A stretch of DNA of 64,000 nt from Robiginitomaculum sp. (GCA_002733495.1 NVVV01000063.1:62001-126000), one strand, 5' to 3'. Shown: positions 1 to 10,564, numbered from the stretch's first letter. Translations and numbers: made by a program. The notes: generated by a model from the sequence alone, not told the origin.

Positions 1-180
1 AATAGTAATGCGGAATTCATTTGGTCAAATCTATTGATGGTCCTAGCGGAAGTGTGGTTGTAGAGAATGATCCTTTGCCTACGGGTGTGGGCTACACATT
101 TCATGGTTATTGGGCAACTGGATATGTCCAGGCGGCACCTTGAATTTTTCAATCTATCAACATCTGATTAGGAGTTAAAC

Positions 181-870
181 ATGACAATTACATTACGCGC
201 AATAAAAGGCTCCGAATTAACACACGTTGAGGTTGACGCAAACTTTTCAGATTTAGATGGCAGAGTCATAGTCAATATCGATGGTATTGCCAATAACGTG
301 GCCGACATTGTGACTAATGCTTCCTCTATCGCAAACAACACAACCAACATTATATCAAATGATGTTGATATTGTGTCACTACATGAACGTTTTGGTTGGA
401 TTATAGTCGCAGATACTGGCGGCGATATTAATCTTACTGTTGCCGACACTTTTTACAAGTTGACAAATAATGGCGCGGGTGCTCAAACGGATTTAACACA
501 CGGTGTAGCAACACACAAATCTATTTGGAACACTTCAACATCACAATTGGAATTTGATGATTTGGCTATTGGAGACAGAGTACAATTTAGATTGAACTTT
601 AGTGTTGTTGCCAGCAATCCAAATGTGGAATTAATGACTAAGGTAAATTTTGGTATTGGTGCAATTACTCCAAGTGTGCCTCTATTCTCTCTTATTGTGG
701 ATCACATGTCATATAAAGCTGCAGGCCTGAAACAATTCAATGTTGAGTTTTCCGCGGTTATTCAAAATGCATCCATGCGCGACTTCCCAGGAGAAATCAC
801 AGTCTCTTCCGATGCCACAAACGACACAGTGAATGTTGAAGGATTCGTTATCACAACGTTTATACGGTAG
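181..870 (+). CDS. Phage structural protein, probable tail fibre/neck-associated protein
   Basis: Complete 229 aa ORF directly upstream of the head gene cluster; N-terminus TLRAIKGSELTHVEVDANFSDLD resembles phage fibre N-termini; no firm family assignment. Confidence 0.45.
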   Translation: MTITLRAIKGSELTHVEVDANFSDLDGRVIVNIDGIANNVADIVTNASSIANNTTNIISNDVDIVSLHERFGWIIVADTGGDINLTVADTFYKLTNNGAGAQTDLTHGVATHKSIWNTSTSQLEFDDLAIGDRVQFRLNFSVVASNPNVELMTKVNFGIGAITPSVPLFSLIVDHMSYKAAGLKQFNVEFSAVIQNASMRDFPGEITVSSDATNDTVNVEGFVITTFIR

Positions 871-890
871 ATGATGGCGGCATACAATTA

Positions 891-900
891 CATAAATAAA
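891..900 (+). promoter_or_regulatory. T4-type late promoter-like motif (CATAAATAAA) upstream of gp21
   Basis: Similar to T4 late consensus TATAAATA; 16 nt before the gp21 start; window encodes gp55. Confidence 0.4.
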
Positions 901-916
901 CGAAAGAGGACAAGTT

Positions 917-1585
917 GTGACATTACTTATAACAGAAACTACCGATAATATTCATACACTCGTTGAAGCGAAAGCTAACGGTGAAGGTAAAAACTATTTC
1001 ATAGAAGGTATCATCATGCAATCTTCTGTACAGAATCGTAATGGTAGAATCTATCCAGAGTCTGTCCTGATGCGTGAAGTGACTCGTTATACAGAAAACT
1101 ACGTGAATACCAATAGAGCTTATGGTGAGCTAGGCCACCCATCTGGACCAACGATCAACTTAGATCGCGTGTCACATATGTTCACAGAACTAAGACAGGA
1201 AGGCTCTAATGTTATGGGCCGCGCGAAGGTTTTAGATACACCAATGGGCAAGATCGTTAAAAATCTTATCGATGAAGGAGCTAATCTAGGCATTTCATCA
1301 CGCGGCATGGGTTCCCTTAAAGCCAACAAGCAAGGAATCATGGAAGTACAAAGCGACTTTATGTTGGCCACTGCAGGCGATATTGTCGCTGATCCTTCCG
1401 CGCCTCAAGCTTTTGTTAAAGGTATTATGGAAGGTGTCGACTGGATTTATGACGTCGGTGCAAGTTCATGGACATCGGCAAACACACTTGATCGTATAGA
1501 AGAAAGCGTTAAGAAAATGGATTCCCGTGAACTGGAAGAGAATGCTTTAAAGTTTTTTAACTCTTTCATCAAATCATTAGCGTAA
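917..1585 (+). CDS. 21: Prohead core protein protease (T4 gp21-like)
   Basis: YFIEGIIMQSSVQNRNGRIYP...GELGHPSGPTINLDRVSH...GISSRGMGSL typical of T4 gp21 proteases; synteny with gp22/gp23. Confidence 0.95.
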   Translation: MTLLITETTDNIHTLVEAKANGEGKNYFIEGIIMQSSVQNRNGRIYPESVLMREVTRYTENYVNTNRAYGELGHPSGPTINLDRVSHMFTELRQEGSNVMGRAKVLDTPMGKIVKNLIDEGANLGISSRGMGSLKANKQGIMEVQSDFMLATAGDIVADPSAPQAFVKGIMEGVDWIYDVGASSWTSANTLDRIEESVKKMDSRELEENALKFFNSFIKSLA

Positions 1586-1596
1586 AATCGCATTAG

Positions 1597-1605
1597 TATA
1601 AATAT
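1597..1605 (+). promoter_or_regulatory. T4-type late promoter TATAAATAT upstream of gp22
   Basis: Exact TATAAATA 31 nt before gp22 start. Confidence 0.6.
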
Positions 1606-1635
1606 CAATAGAATAATAACTAAAGGAATAATCAT

Positions 1636-2859
1636 ATGTCTGATCGAGCAAGACTGATCCAGATTGACGAAATCTCAAAAAGCTTGGCCGCTCGGGCCGT
1701 CAAGAAAGCTGGAGATTCCCGAGCTGTATCTACTGCAAAGGCTATGGGTTCTGTTCATATTACAAAAAAGGATCGTGCAAAAGAGTTTGACAATATGTCA
1801 AAGCGAAATAAAACGATTGATTTGGGACTTAAGAAACTCACAGGTAAAGCGCGAGTTAATGCTACCGAACAATTCGAAGGCATGAACGAATACGAAATTA
1901 ACGAGGTATTATCCAACATGACAAGAGATGAACTAAATGAAGTGAAAGCTAGCCTAGGCGATGCGTCCGAAGCGAACGATGCAGTAACACCTGCTGGCGG
2001 GAAAGCCAAAGGCAAAAATCGTCCAGCTGATCAAGATAACACTATCGACGCTAAGGCCGATACTGTCGATGATGTAACGCCTGAAGGTAAAGTCAAACCT
2101 GTTAAGGCACCTGCACGTAAAGCCGATAAAGCGGCTGTTAAAGAGGCTGTTGAAGAAATGTTTGAAGGTCAAGACCTATCAGAAGAATTCAAAGGTAAGG
2201 CTGCCGTAGTTTTCGAAGCTGTTGTTAACGGCAAAATCGAAGAATCGCTAGTAGCACTAGAAGAACAATTTGAAGCCAAATTGGATGAGCAAGTTGATTT
2301 GGCAGTAGATGACCTGGCTGACAAAGTTGGCACATATATGGATTACGTTGTTGAAACTTGGCTTTCTGACAATACAGTGGCTATTGATCGTGGTATCCAA
2401 TCAGAAATGGCAGAATCATTGATGATTGGTTTGCGTGATTTGTTCGTGGAGCATAATCTAGATGTTTCCGAAGAAACTGTTGATGTGGTTGAATCTGTGT
2501 CCGCCGAATTAGAGGACACAAAAACTAAATTAAACGCTTCTATGAATGAAAACATTGAATTGAAATCCGCCTTAGACTTGTCTGTCAAAACAGATGCGTT
2601 TGATGCAATCGCCGAGGGCTTAACAGATATCCAAACTGAAAAGCTGAAAACTCTTTCTGAAAATATTGACTACAATAGTGTTGGTGATTTTAAAGAAAAG
2701 GTCGAAATTCTTAAAGAAAACTATTTTTCTAAAGAAAACAAAGAGGTATTAGTGGAAGCTACTGATCTAAATGGTGAAATTGCACCTGAAGATACAACAG
2801 TTATCGACGCTACCATGAACCATTACGTAGATGCTATTTCTAAAAATATTAGAAATTAA
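1636..2859 (+). CDS. 22: Prohead core scaffold protein (gp22-like)
   Basis: Position between gp21 and gp23; acidic, coiled-coil rich. Confidence 0.85.
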   Translation: MSDRARLIQIDEISKSLAARAVKKAGDSRAVSTAKAMGSVHITKKDRAKEFDNMSKRNKTIDLGLKKLTGKARVNATEQFEGMNEYEINEVLSNMTRDELNEVKASLGDASEANDAVTPAGGKAKGKNRPADQDNTIDAKADTVDDVTPEGKVKPVKAPARKADKAAVKEAVEEMFEGQDLSEEFKGKAAVVFEAVVNGKIEESLVALEEQFEAKLDEQVDLAVDDLADKVGTYMDYVVETWLSDNTVAIDRGIQSEMAESLMIGLRDLFVEHNLDVSEETVDVVESVSAELEDTKTKLNASMNENIELKSALDLSVKTDAFDAIAEGLTDIQTEKLKTLSENIDYNSVGDFKEKVEILKENYFSKENKEVLVEATDLNGEIAPEDTTVIDATMNHYVDAISKNIRN

Positions 2860-2865
2860 GTAAAT

Positions 2866-2874
2866 TATAAATAG
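2866..2874 (+). promoter_or_regulatory. T4-type late promoter TATAAATAG upstream of gp23
   Basis: Exact TATAAATA motif 39 nt before gp23 start. Confidence 0.6.
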
Positions 2875-2912
2875 AACGAACAGATTAGAATATCTCAAAA
2901 GGAGAAACTTAA

Positions 2913-4196
2913 ATGACTATTCAGACTCTTAAAGAAAAATGGGCAACAGTCCTAGAACACAAGGACTTAGAATCCATTGGCAATGCCGCAAAAAGTGGTG
3001 TTATCGCTCAGCTTTTGGAAAATACTGAAACTGCATTGAAAGAGTCCACTTCGTGGGATAATACTTCTTCATTGCTAAACGAAGAACCAACTAACGCCGC
3101 GTCTAACGGACAGATCACTAATTATGATCCAGTTCTTATCTCGCTTGTTCGTCGTTCTATGCCAAACCTTATCGCATTCGATATTGCTGGTGTTCAACCA
3201 ATGACTGGCCCGACTGGTTTGATCTTTGCATTGCGTTCTAAATATGCTGTTGATCCTGCCAACACTGCCTCATGGAATGAAGCAATGTATAACGAGTCCG
3301 ACACAGACTTCTCAGGCGCAGGCACACATGCTGGTGTAACTGGTACTGCCGCAACTGCTAATACTGGTACTGGTATGACTACTGCCGCTGCCGAAGCACT
3401 TGGTGACGGTACTGCACCTGATTTCGCTGAAATGTCTTTCAGTGTTGAAAAAATCAGCGTTGTTGCTAAATCACGCGCATTGAAAGCTGAATACACAACT
3501 GAGCTTGCTCAAGACTTGAAAGCAATTCACGGCCTAGATGCTGAAACTGAATTGTCTAACATCTTGACTGCCGAAGTTCTTTCTGAAATCAACCGTGAAC
3601 TTATCCGCACAGTTTACACAACTGCAACCGCTGGTTCACAAGATGGTGTTGCGACTGCAGGTACATTCGATCTGGATGTAGATGCAAACGGTCGTTGGTC
3701 AGTAGAGAAATTTAAAGGCTTGATGTTCCAAATTGAACGTGAAGCAAATAAAATTGCTAAAGACACCCGTCGTGGTAAAGCAAACATCATCATCTGTTCT
3801 TCAGATGTTGCATCCGCTCTACAAATGGCTGGCGTTCTAGATTACACTCCAGCGTTGACTAACAAATTGAACGTTGATGATACTGGTAACACATTTGCTG
3901 GTCTTTTGAACGGTCGCTTTAAAGTTTATATTGATCCATATGCAGGCGGCAATTACCTGGTAGTTGGTTATAAAGGCGCAAGTTCTTTCGACGCAGGTCT
4001 TTTCTATTGCCCATACGTGCCGCTACAAATGGTACGTGCTATCGGTGAAAACAGCTTCCAACCTAAAATCGGATTCAAAACCCGTTACGGCATGGTTGCT
4101 AACCCTTACTCTTCAGGTGCAACTGCTTCTGACGGTAGCCTAACAGCTGGCGCGAACATCTATTATCGCCGCACACTGGTTTCTAATATTCTTTAA
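2913..4196 (+). CDS. 23: Major capsid protein (gp23-like)
   Basis: Contains YTTELAQDLKAIHGLDAETELSNILTAEVLSEINREL, a T4 gp23 hallmark block; synteny. Confidence 0.97.
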   Translation: MTIQTLKEKWATVLEHKDLESIGNAAKSGVIAQLLENTETALKESTSWDNTSSLLNEEPTNAASNGQITNYDPVLISLVRRSMPNLIAFDIAGVQPMTGPTGLIFALRSKYAVDPANTASWNEAMYNESDTDFSGAGTHAGVTGTAATANTGTGMTTAAAEALGDGTAPDFAEMSFSVEKISVVAKSRALKAEYTTELAQDLKAIHGLDAETELSNILTAEVLSEINRELIRTVYTTATAGSQDGVATAGTFDLDVDANGRWSVEKFKGLMFQIEREANKIAKDTRRGKANIIICSSDVASALQMAGVLDYTPALTNKLNVDDTGNTFAGLLNGRFKVYIDPYAGGNYLVVGYKGASSFDAGLFYCPYVPLQMVRAIGENSFQPKIGFKTRYGMVANPYSSGATASDGSLTAGANIYYRRTLVSNIL

Positions 4197-4219
4197 GTCT
4201 ACACAGATAGACACGACTG

Positions 4220-4245
4220 AGGGCCCTTCGCGGGGCCCTTTTTCT
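4220..4245 (+). terminator. Rho-independent terminator after gp23
   Basis: AGGGCCC-ttcgcg-GGGCCCT followed by TTTTTCTTT. Confidence 0.9.
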
Positions 4246-4250
4246 TTGTG

Positions 4251-4260
4251 TATAAATACT
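4251..4260 (+). promoter_or_regulatory. T4-type late promoter TATAAATACT
   Basis: Exact TATAAATA just after terminator and before the tail-tube-like gene. Confidence 0.6.
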
Positions 4261-4278
4261 TCTATAAAGGATTAGCAT

Positions 4279-4752
4279 ATGACAAACTTCTTATCCCAAT
4301 TAGAGTTTGACTTCACAATAAAACGCCTTCCGAATGTGACATTTCTAGTGCAAGCGGTGAGTCTTCCTGGCATGAGTATGGGTACAACCGAAGTCAATAC
4401 ACCTTTTAAACCAATAATGCTACATGGCGACCGTTTAGTTTATGATGAACTTACTGTCACATTAAAGGTGGATGAAGATATGCTGGCATGGACAGAGATA
4501 TCCGATTGGATGAAAGGTCTAACTACACCAGAAAGTTTTGATCAATATAATAATCTTAAGATTGGCGAAGGATTATATTCTGATGCATCTATCATGATTA
4601 TGAGTAATGTGAAAAATCCCAATATAGAATTTTTATTCGAAGATATGTTTCCAATAGCCTTAGGACCAATACAATTCGATACACGATCTTCCGATTTAGA
4701 ATATGTGACAGTGGATGTCACGTTCAAATTTGATTCAATGAAGAAGAAATAG
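4279..4752 (+). CDS. Tail tube-like protein (gp19/gp3/gp54 fold)
   Basis: FLVQAVSLPGMSMGTTEVNTPF...GDRLVYDELTVTLKVDED...DW resembles T4 gp19 pattern; synteny with cyanophage gene between gp23 and uvsY. Confidence 0.7.
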   Translation: MTNFLSQLEFDFTIKRLPNVTFLVQAVSLPGMSMGTTEVNTPFKPIMLHGDRLVYDELTVTLKVDEDMLAWTEISDWMKGLTTPESFDQYNNLKIGEGLYSDASIMIMSNVKNPNIEFLFEDMFPIALGPIQFDTRSSDLEYVTVDVTFKFDSMKKK

Positions 4753-4754
4753 AC

Positions 4755-4763
4755 TATAAATAT
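4755..4763 (+). promoter_or_regulatory. T4-type late promoter-like TATAAATAT upstream of uvsY
   Basis: Exact TATAAATA 15 nt before start codon. Confidence 0.4.
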
Positions 4764-4777
4764 TATGAGGTTTTATT

Positions 4778-5215
4778 ATGAATTTAGAAGAGATAGGCAA
4801 AGCCTGGAATGAAGACGCCATTATTGATGTGACTAATATTGTCGGTGAATCTTCAGAGACACCTAAACTCCATCACAAGTATCTAATGATGCTCCTACAG
4901 GCAAAGCGGGAGCAGCGGGTACGCCATGTTAGACTCACAAAACTGAAAAAATTGAAACAAGATTGGTTTCTAGGCAGATTAGATAAATCAGAGTTGAATA
5001 CACTTGGATGGGAACAATGCCAAATCTTGGTGCCACTTAAATCAGAGATGAATAAATATATAGATCAAGACAATGATGTTATTGCATTAAATTCCATCGT
5101 TGGTGAAGGTCAAGATAAAGTATATTACTTGGAAGAAATTTTACGTCAGATCAATAGTCGCGGTTTTCAAATAAAATCCATAATTGACTGGAGTAGATTT
5201 CAAAGCGGTGGATAA
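4778..5215 (+). CDS. uvsY: UvsY recombination mediator
   Basis: Sequence pattern HHKYLMMLLQAKREQRVRH...SRGFQIKSIIDWSRFQSGG; adjacent to uvsW. Confidence 0.9.
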   Translation: MNLEEIGKAWNEDAIIDVTNIVGESSETPKLHHKYLMMLLQAKREQRVRHVRLTKLKKLKQDWFLGRLDKSELNTLGWEQCQILVPLKSEMNKYIDQDNDVIALNSIVGEGQDKVYYLEEILRQINSRGFQIKSIIDWSRFQSGG

Positions 5216-5216
5216 T

Positions 5217-6665
5217 ATGGACGTATACCTCGAAAAAATAACAGAAGTCTACATAAGGGTTCGTGCAGAACCTAGTGTGTTGATGGAAATGAGTGAACAC
5301 TTCACATTTGATGTGCCCGGCGCACACTTCTCTCCTGCGTATAAAAACAAAATGTGGGACGGCAAAATAAGATTACTCCATGTTATGACTGGTCGTATAT
5401 ATTACGGTCTAGCGTATAAAATTCAAGAATGGTGTAAGTCACGCGACTATTCATTCGGCATCGATAATGAATTGATACCAGAAGTAACATTCACGCCAGA
5501 ACAAGTTATAGAGTTCAATGAGGATATCGACTGCCCGTACACTCCGCGCACGTACCAGTGCATGGCTACATCTGTAGGTATATCGAGAGATAGAGCATTG
5601 TTCTTATCGCCGACCGCCTCAGGGAAATCCTTAATAATTTATCTACTAGCAAGATATCACCAAGCCATGGGCCGAAGTGTTCTTGTTGTTGTGCCTACAA
5701 TAACTTTGGTAGCACAAATGAACGGAGATTTCAAAGAGTATAATAATAACAAAGATTTAGACTGTCATATGATCAAGGCAGGGGTTGACAAATACGTGGA
5801 TAAAGACTATACTATCTCTACATGGCAATCTCTTCATAAGATGAAAGCGGATTACTTTGAACGCTTTGATGTTGTCATTGGTGATGAAGCCCACAACTTT
5901 ACTTCTAAATCGTTAATCGGTATTTTAGAAAAATGTATTCATATGAAGTATCGCTATGGCTTCACTGGCACCCTAGATGGATCGAAAACAAATAAGCTCG
6001 TGCTAGAAGGATTATTTGGTCCTGTTTTGGAAGTTGCCAAAACCAAAGAATTGATAGCAGACGGCACATTGTCCGAATTTGATATCAAAGCTCTTGTGTT
6101 TGAATATACAGATGCCGAACGTAAAGAAGTTAAAGGCATGAAGTATCAAGAGGAGATTGAATGGATAATTTCCCACGAAAGACGCAACAAGTTTATCGCC
6201 AATCTAGCACAAACCATTCCAGGTAACACTCTTATTTTATTCAACTTTGTAGAAAAACACGGCAAAGTTCTGTTACCAATGATCGAAGGCGCAGGGAATA
6301 AGAAAGTCCATTTTATTCACGGCGGAATAAGTGGCGAAGAGCGCGAGCGCATCCGCCATGAGGTTGAACAGTCTGATGAAAATATCATTCTTGCATCGTA
6401 TGGCACGTTCTCGACTGGCACAAATCTTAAGAGATTATTTAATCTTATCACCGCTTCACCGTCTAAGTCTAGAGTGAGAGTTCTACAATCCATCGGTCGT
6501 ATTCTAAGAAAAGGCGAAGGCAAATTCAAAGCCACGTTATATGATCTAGCAGACGATCTACAATGGAAAACAAAACAAAATTATGTTATCCAACACTTCA
6601 AAGAACGTATCAAGATTTATGCTGAAACTGGATTTAAATTTAAAATTTTTAATATTAAATTGTAA
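5217..6665 (+). CDS. uvsW: UvsW-like SF2 DNA/RNA helicase
   Basis: Walker A SPTASGKSL, DEAH box GDEAHNF, QSIGRILRKG motif; start taken at Met of MDVYLEKI. Confidence 0.93.
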   Translation: MDVYLEKITEVYIRVRAEPSVLMEMSEHFTFDVPGAHFSPAYKNKMWDGKIRLLHVMTGRIYYGLAYKIQEWCKSRDYSFGIDNELIPEVTFTPEQVIEFNEDIDCPYTPRTYQCMATSVGISRDRALFLSPTASGKSLIIYLLARYHQAMGRSVLVVVPTITLVAQMNGDFKEYNNNKDLDCHMIKAGVDKYVDKDYTISTWQSLHKMKADYFERFDVVIGDEAHNFTSKSLIGILEKCIHMKYRYGFTGTLDGSKTNKLVLEGLFGPVLEVAKTKELIADGTLSEFDIKALVFEYTDAERKEVKGMKYQEEIEWIISHERRNKFIANLAQTIPGNTLILFNFVEKHGKVLLPMIEGAGNKKVHFIHGGISGEERERIRHEVEQSDENIILASYGTFSTGTNLKRLFNLITASPSKSRVRVLQSIGRILRKGEGKFKATLYDLADDLQWKTKQNYVIQHFKERIKIYAETGFKFKIFNIKL

Positions 6666-6676
6666 GGATTATATGT

Positions 6677-7042
6677 ATGAACATTACCGAAGGCCCAGTT
6701 AAAGTGGACAATCTGATACCTGCCAGTTACAAGTTGACTAACGGTGATCAGATTGTGGGCTACGTGGAAAAACTTGGTATGGATGATCAAGGATATTATG
6801 AAATATTTTTTCCAGTTTCCATGGAAGTGAGTCCAGAGTTTGGCTTAATGTGCAGATTATACAATGCATACACTGATTACGATTCTGTCATAATATCAGG
6901 TCACCATATCGTTTTTGGAGGTAAAGCCAATAAACGTGCTATCATTAATTATAATAACTTTATGGAAAGACTGAATGATAGTATTGATATAATAGATGTT
7001 GATTCACGTATTACACATGTCTCTGCTACAACCAAACATTAA
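6677..7042 (+). CDS. Conserved phage hypothetical, possible Sm-like beta fold
   Basis: Complete ORF; YKLTNGDQIVGYVEKLG...YEIFFPVSM resembles an Sm-like start. Confidence 0.5.
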   Translation: MNITEGPVKVDNLIPASYKLTNGDQIVGYVEKLGMDDQGYYEIFFPVSMEVSPEFGLMCRLYNAYTDYDSVIISGHHIVFGGKANKRAIINYNNFMERLNDSIDIIDVDSRITHVSATTKH

Positions 7043-7111
7043 TGTGTTTTAAAACGATACGTTTATTATACCATGACACCGACAACATGTCAATAGCTAA
7101 ATTAATAACTT

Positions 7112-7141
7112 GACAAATTAAATTAAATAATATACAATATA
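7112..7141 (+). promoter_or_regulatory. Sigma70-type promoter before gp55
   Basis: TTGACA, 17 nt spacer, TACAAT upstream of the 7157 start. Confidence 0.7.
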
Positions 7142-7156
7142 ACATAAGGAGTTATA

Positions 7157-7732
7157 ATGTCAAAGAAAACCCCGAAACATTATGTAAATAATGCGGATTT
7201 TCTGAAAGCTATAGCGGAATATCAGGCTATACTAAAGAAGGCCAAAGAGGAAAACAAACCTCTGCCTATAATTCCGCAATACATAGGCGAATGTATCATA
7301 CAAATTTCTAATAGATTGTCTTTCAATCCAAATTTTGTGAACTACACATATCGTGATGAGATGATATCTGACGGTATTGAAAATGCCATAGCATACGGCG
7401 TCTCAAATTTCAACACAGAAAAATCCAAGAATCCGTTTGCATATTTCACACAGATAGTTTACTTCGCTTTTGTGCGTAGAATCAACAAAGAGAAGAAGAT
7501 TCTATACGCCAAACATAAGGCTATTGAAAATTCTGTGATCATGGGAGAAGCATACACTAATTCAGAACATGGCGGCGCGGGATCAACGGATTATATTAAA
7601 CTAGATAATGATTATATGTCGGACTTTGTGGAGAAATATGAAGCAACTCTGGCCAAAAAGAAAGCTAAAGCTGCCGCCAAAAAAGGTCTAGAAACGCTGG
7701 CAATAACCCAAAAAGAAAAATCTTCCAAATAA
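7157..7732 (+). CDS. 55: Late-transcription sigma factor gp55
   Basis: YRDEMISDGIENAIAYGVSNFNTEKSKNPFAYFTQIVYFAFVRRINKEKK sigma region 2-like; T4 synteny with 47/46. Confidence 0.93.
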   Translation: MSKKTPKHYVNNADFLKAIAEYQAILKKAKEENKPLPIIPQYIGECIIQISNRLSFNPNFVNYTYRDEMISDGIENAIAYGVSNFNTEKSKNPFAYFTQIVYFAFVRRINKEKKILYAKHKAIENSVIMGEAYTNSEHGGAGSTDYIKLDNDYMSDFVEKYEATLAKKKAKAAAKKGLETLAITQKEKSSK

Positions 7733-8799
7733 TGAAAATAGCCCTACTAGCAGATTCCCATTTCGGATGTCGCAATGATAGTTTGATCTTTGCCAAACAT
7801 CATAAGCGTTTTTATGAAGATGTATTTTTTCCAACAATAGATGATCGGGGAATCGACACTATTATTCATGTTGGGGATGTTACTGATAGACGAAAGTATA
7901 TCAATTATATCACAGCAAAGAATCTTGAAGACACATTCATGAAGCCAGTGAACGACAGGGGTATAAAACTACATGTTATCCTAGGAAATCACGATTGTTT
8001 TCATAAAAATAATAATGATGTCAATTCGATGCGGCAGTTGTATGGAACATCTAATTATGATAATTTGATAATTTACGAGAATGATCCAGTGGAAATAATC
8101 TTCGATGGTGTGAAGATTATGTTGTGTCCATGGATATCTCCTGATAATCAAGTTAAATCTATGAAGGCCATTTACGACACAAAGGCTCAAATTCTCATGG
8201 CCCATCTAAGTATAGAAGGTTTTGAGATGAATCGCGGTTCCTATTGTGATCACGGTTATAGTCCAGCTATATTCGATAAGTTTGATGTCGTATACTCAGG
8301 ACATTTTCATCAACAATCAACTCAAGGTAATATCACTTATCTAGGTGCGCCATACGAGATGAATTGGTCCGACTACGACTGTAAGCGCGGTTTTCATATA
8401 TTTGACACAGAAACTCGCACCATAGAGTTTATACCTAATCCATATCGCATATTTCATAAGATCAATTATGTCGACCACGAATTGACGATAGATGAGATTA
8501 ATAATTTTGATATGAGTAATATGGAAGACACCTACGTTAAGATCATTGTGGGTGATAAACATAATCCATATATGTTCGATTTATTTCTTGATGCCTTGGG
8601 CAAAGCTAATTGTGCAGATATAAAAGTGGTTGATGATCACATGAATTTTGACGTGATTGTCGAAGATGATTTGGTCGATGAAGCACAAGATACGTTTACA
8701 ATTATGAAGAATTACGTTAACGCTATGGAAACAAATGTGGATAAGGCACTCATCCTTGATCTATTGAATGACCTACATAATGAGGCTTTAAATCTTTGA
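7732..8799 (+). CDS. 47: Recombination endonuclease subunit gp47 (Mre11/SbcD-like)
   Basis: DSHFG, GDVTD, GNHD, GHFH metallophosphoesterase motifs. Confidence 0.95.
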   Translation: MKIALLADSHFGCRNDSLIFAKHHKRFYEDVFFPTIDDRGIDTIIHVGDVTDRRKYINYITAKNLEDTFMKPVNDRGIKLHVILGNHDCFHKNNNDVNSMRQLYGTSNYDNLIIYENDPVEIIFDGVKIMLCPWISPDNQVKSMKAIYDTKAQILMAHLSIEGFEMNRGSYCDHGYSPAIFDKFDVVYSGHFHQQSTQGNITYLGAPYEMNWSDYDCKRGFHIFDTETRTIEFIPNPYRIFHKINYVDHELTIDEINNFDMSNMEDTYVKIIVGDKHNPYMFDLFLDALGKANCADIKVVDDHMNFDVIVEDDLVDEAQDTFTIMKNYVNAMETNVDKALILDLLNDLHNEALNL

Positions 8800-10508
8800 T
8801 AAAATTTACAACGCTAAAATATAGAAATATATTGTCCACTGGTAATGCATGGACCGAGATATCATTAAACACTCACGATTCAACTTTAATAGTTGGACAG
8901 AACGGTTCTGGCAAATCCACGATGTTGGATGCCATTTGCTTTGCACTTTACGGCAAACCTTTCCGAAACGTGCGGAAACCACAACTAGTGAACAGTATTA
9001 ATAATGCTGGACTAGAAGTTCACATTGCATTCACATCAGGCACGAAATCGTATACAATTAAGCGGGGAATCAAACCCGCTTTATTTGAAATATGGTGTGA
9101 TGGATCAATGTTAAATCAAGACGCTTCGTCTCGTGACTATCAGATATATCTAGAAGAAAATATTCTGAAGATGAACTTTAAATCTTTTGGTCAGATCGTT
9201 GTTTTGGGCAGCTCTACATTCGTGCCGTTTATGCAGTTACCAAGTGCGGCAAGACGTGCGGTGATAGAGGATTTACTTGATCTACAAATTTTCACAACTA
9301 TGAATATTCTTTTGAAGGATAAGATAGATGTGAATAAAGACGCCACCAAAACAGCCAAGTATGATTTCGATCTCTTGACTAATAGAATTAAGCAATCTAA
9401 AACACACTCTGATGCCATAAAAAATCTAAAAGAGGACGTGGTCTCTGGTATCAAAAAAGATATGATTACCGAAATTGATACAATCGAGCTTACGGATAAA
9501 GCCATCAAAGAAATCAATAATAAAATTGATCATGTAGGATTGGATGTAAAAGAATTCGACAAAATACGCGAATGGCAAGCGGCAGAGAAAAATATAGCAT
9601 CTAGATGTTTATCCGATCAGAGATCGTTAAAACGAGAACTGAAATTTTTTAAAGAACATGCTGAGTGTCCAACATGCTCGCAGGATATTGATACCTCCCT
9701 TAAAGCCATGAAGTGTCTTGAGGCCGAAGAGGAATTGAAAAAATTATATAAACTCTACGTGTCAACAGAAGAAAATTTGGCCCAATTGGATGATAGACAT
9801 TCGGATTTGAAACTTGTTGATAACTTTATCCAAAAGCTTAATATGGATATAGGCACCCACAAACACACGATAATCTTTTCCAAAAATAATCTAAGAGCTT
9901 TGAAGAGGCGATTGGATGCAGCACAAAAGGACGCGGAAGATGTTAACACAGTAGAGGCAGCCAATCTTGATAAAGAGCTTGCCTTGGCGCATGAAGCCCA
10001 AGAAACGCTATCTAACGAGCGCGAGATGTTGGCAGTCACTGGTGTGATGCTCCGTGACGCTGGTATCAAAGCCAGAATTATTAAGCAGTATGTGCCAGTT
10101 ATCAATAAGCTAATCAACAAATACCTTGCGGAAATGGATTTCTTCGTACAGTTCGAGTTGGATGAAAGTTTTAACGAAACAATTAAGTCCCGCTACCGCG
10201 ATATCTTCTCTTATGCATCATTTTCTGAGGGTGAAAAACTTAGAATCGATCTATGTTTGATGTTGACATGGCGCTCGGTAGCCAGATTAAGGAGTTCCGT
10301 TTCGACTAACCTTTTGGTCTTGGATGAAGTGTTTGATGGGTCATTAGATAATGATGGAATCGAAGCTTTAACTAGCATTCTAACTTCAAAAAGTGAGAAT
10401 TCAAACATCTTTATCATATCCCACAAGGGTGACAAAATACAGGACAAATTTGACCGTGTTCTTGTTGCGAAAAAAACAAAGAACTTCTCCGTTATTAGTG
10501 AAGAATAG
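8796..10508 (+). CDS. 46: Recombination endonuclease subunit gp46 (Rad50/SbcC-like)
   Basis: GQNGSGKST Walker A, CPTC zinc hook, SEGEKLRIDL signature, LLVLDEVFDGSLD Walker B. Confidence 0.96.
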   Translation: MIKFTTLKYRNILSTGNAWTEISLNTHDSTLIVGQNGSGKSTMLDAICFALYGKPFRNVRKPQLVNSINNAGLEVHIAFTSGTKSYTIKRGIKPALFEIWCDGSMLNQDASSRDYQIYLEENILKMNFKSFGQIVVLGSSTFVPFMQLPSAARRAVIEDLLDLQIFTTMNILLKDKIDVNKDATKTAKYDFDLLTNRIKQSKTHSDAIKNLKEDVVSGIKKDMITEIDTIELTDKAIKEINNKIDHVGLDVKEFDKIREWQAAEKNIASRCLSDQRSLKRELKFFKEHAECPTCSQDIDTSLKAMKCLEAEEELKKLYKLYVSTEENLAQLDDRHSDLKLVDNFIQKLNMDIGTHKHTIIFSKNNLRALKRRLDAAQKDAEDVNTVEAANLDKELALAHEAQETLSNEREMLAVTGVMLRDAGIKARIIKQYVPVINKLINKYLAEMDFFVQFELDESFNETIKSRYRDIFSYASFSEGEKLRIDLCLMLTWRSVARLRSSVSTNLLVLDEVFDGSLDNDGIEALTSILTSKSENSNIFIISHKGDKIQDKFDRVLVAKKTKNFSVISEE

Positions 10509-10512
10509 ACTT

Positions 10513-10542
10513 GACTTTTGATCTATAGCAGACTATATTAAA
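10513..10542 (+). promoter_or_regulatory. Sigma70-type promoter
   Basis: TTGACT-17-TATATT upstream of ORF at 10565. Confidence 0.5.
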
Positions 10543-10564
10543 TAAACCCCAAAATTGTTATTAT

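Noticed and set aside
3194-3496. Antisense ORF inside gp23 (and similar antisense ORFs, e.g. 16217..16789, 21747..22343, 30536..30943)
   Set aside because: They lie opposite strongly supported genes with no recognisable domains or independent signals
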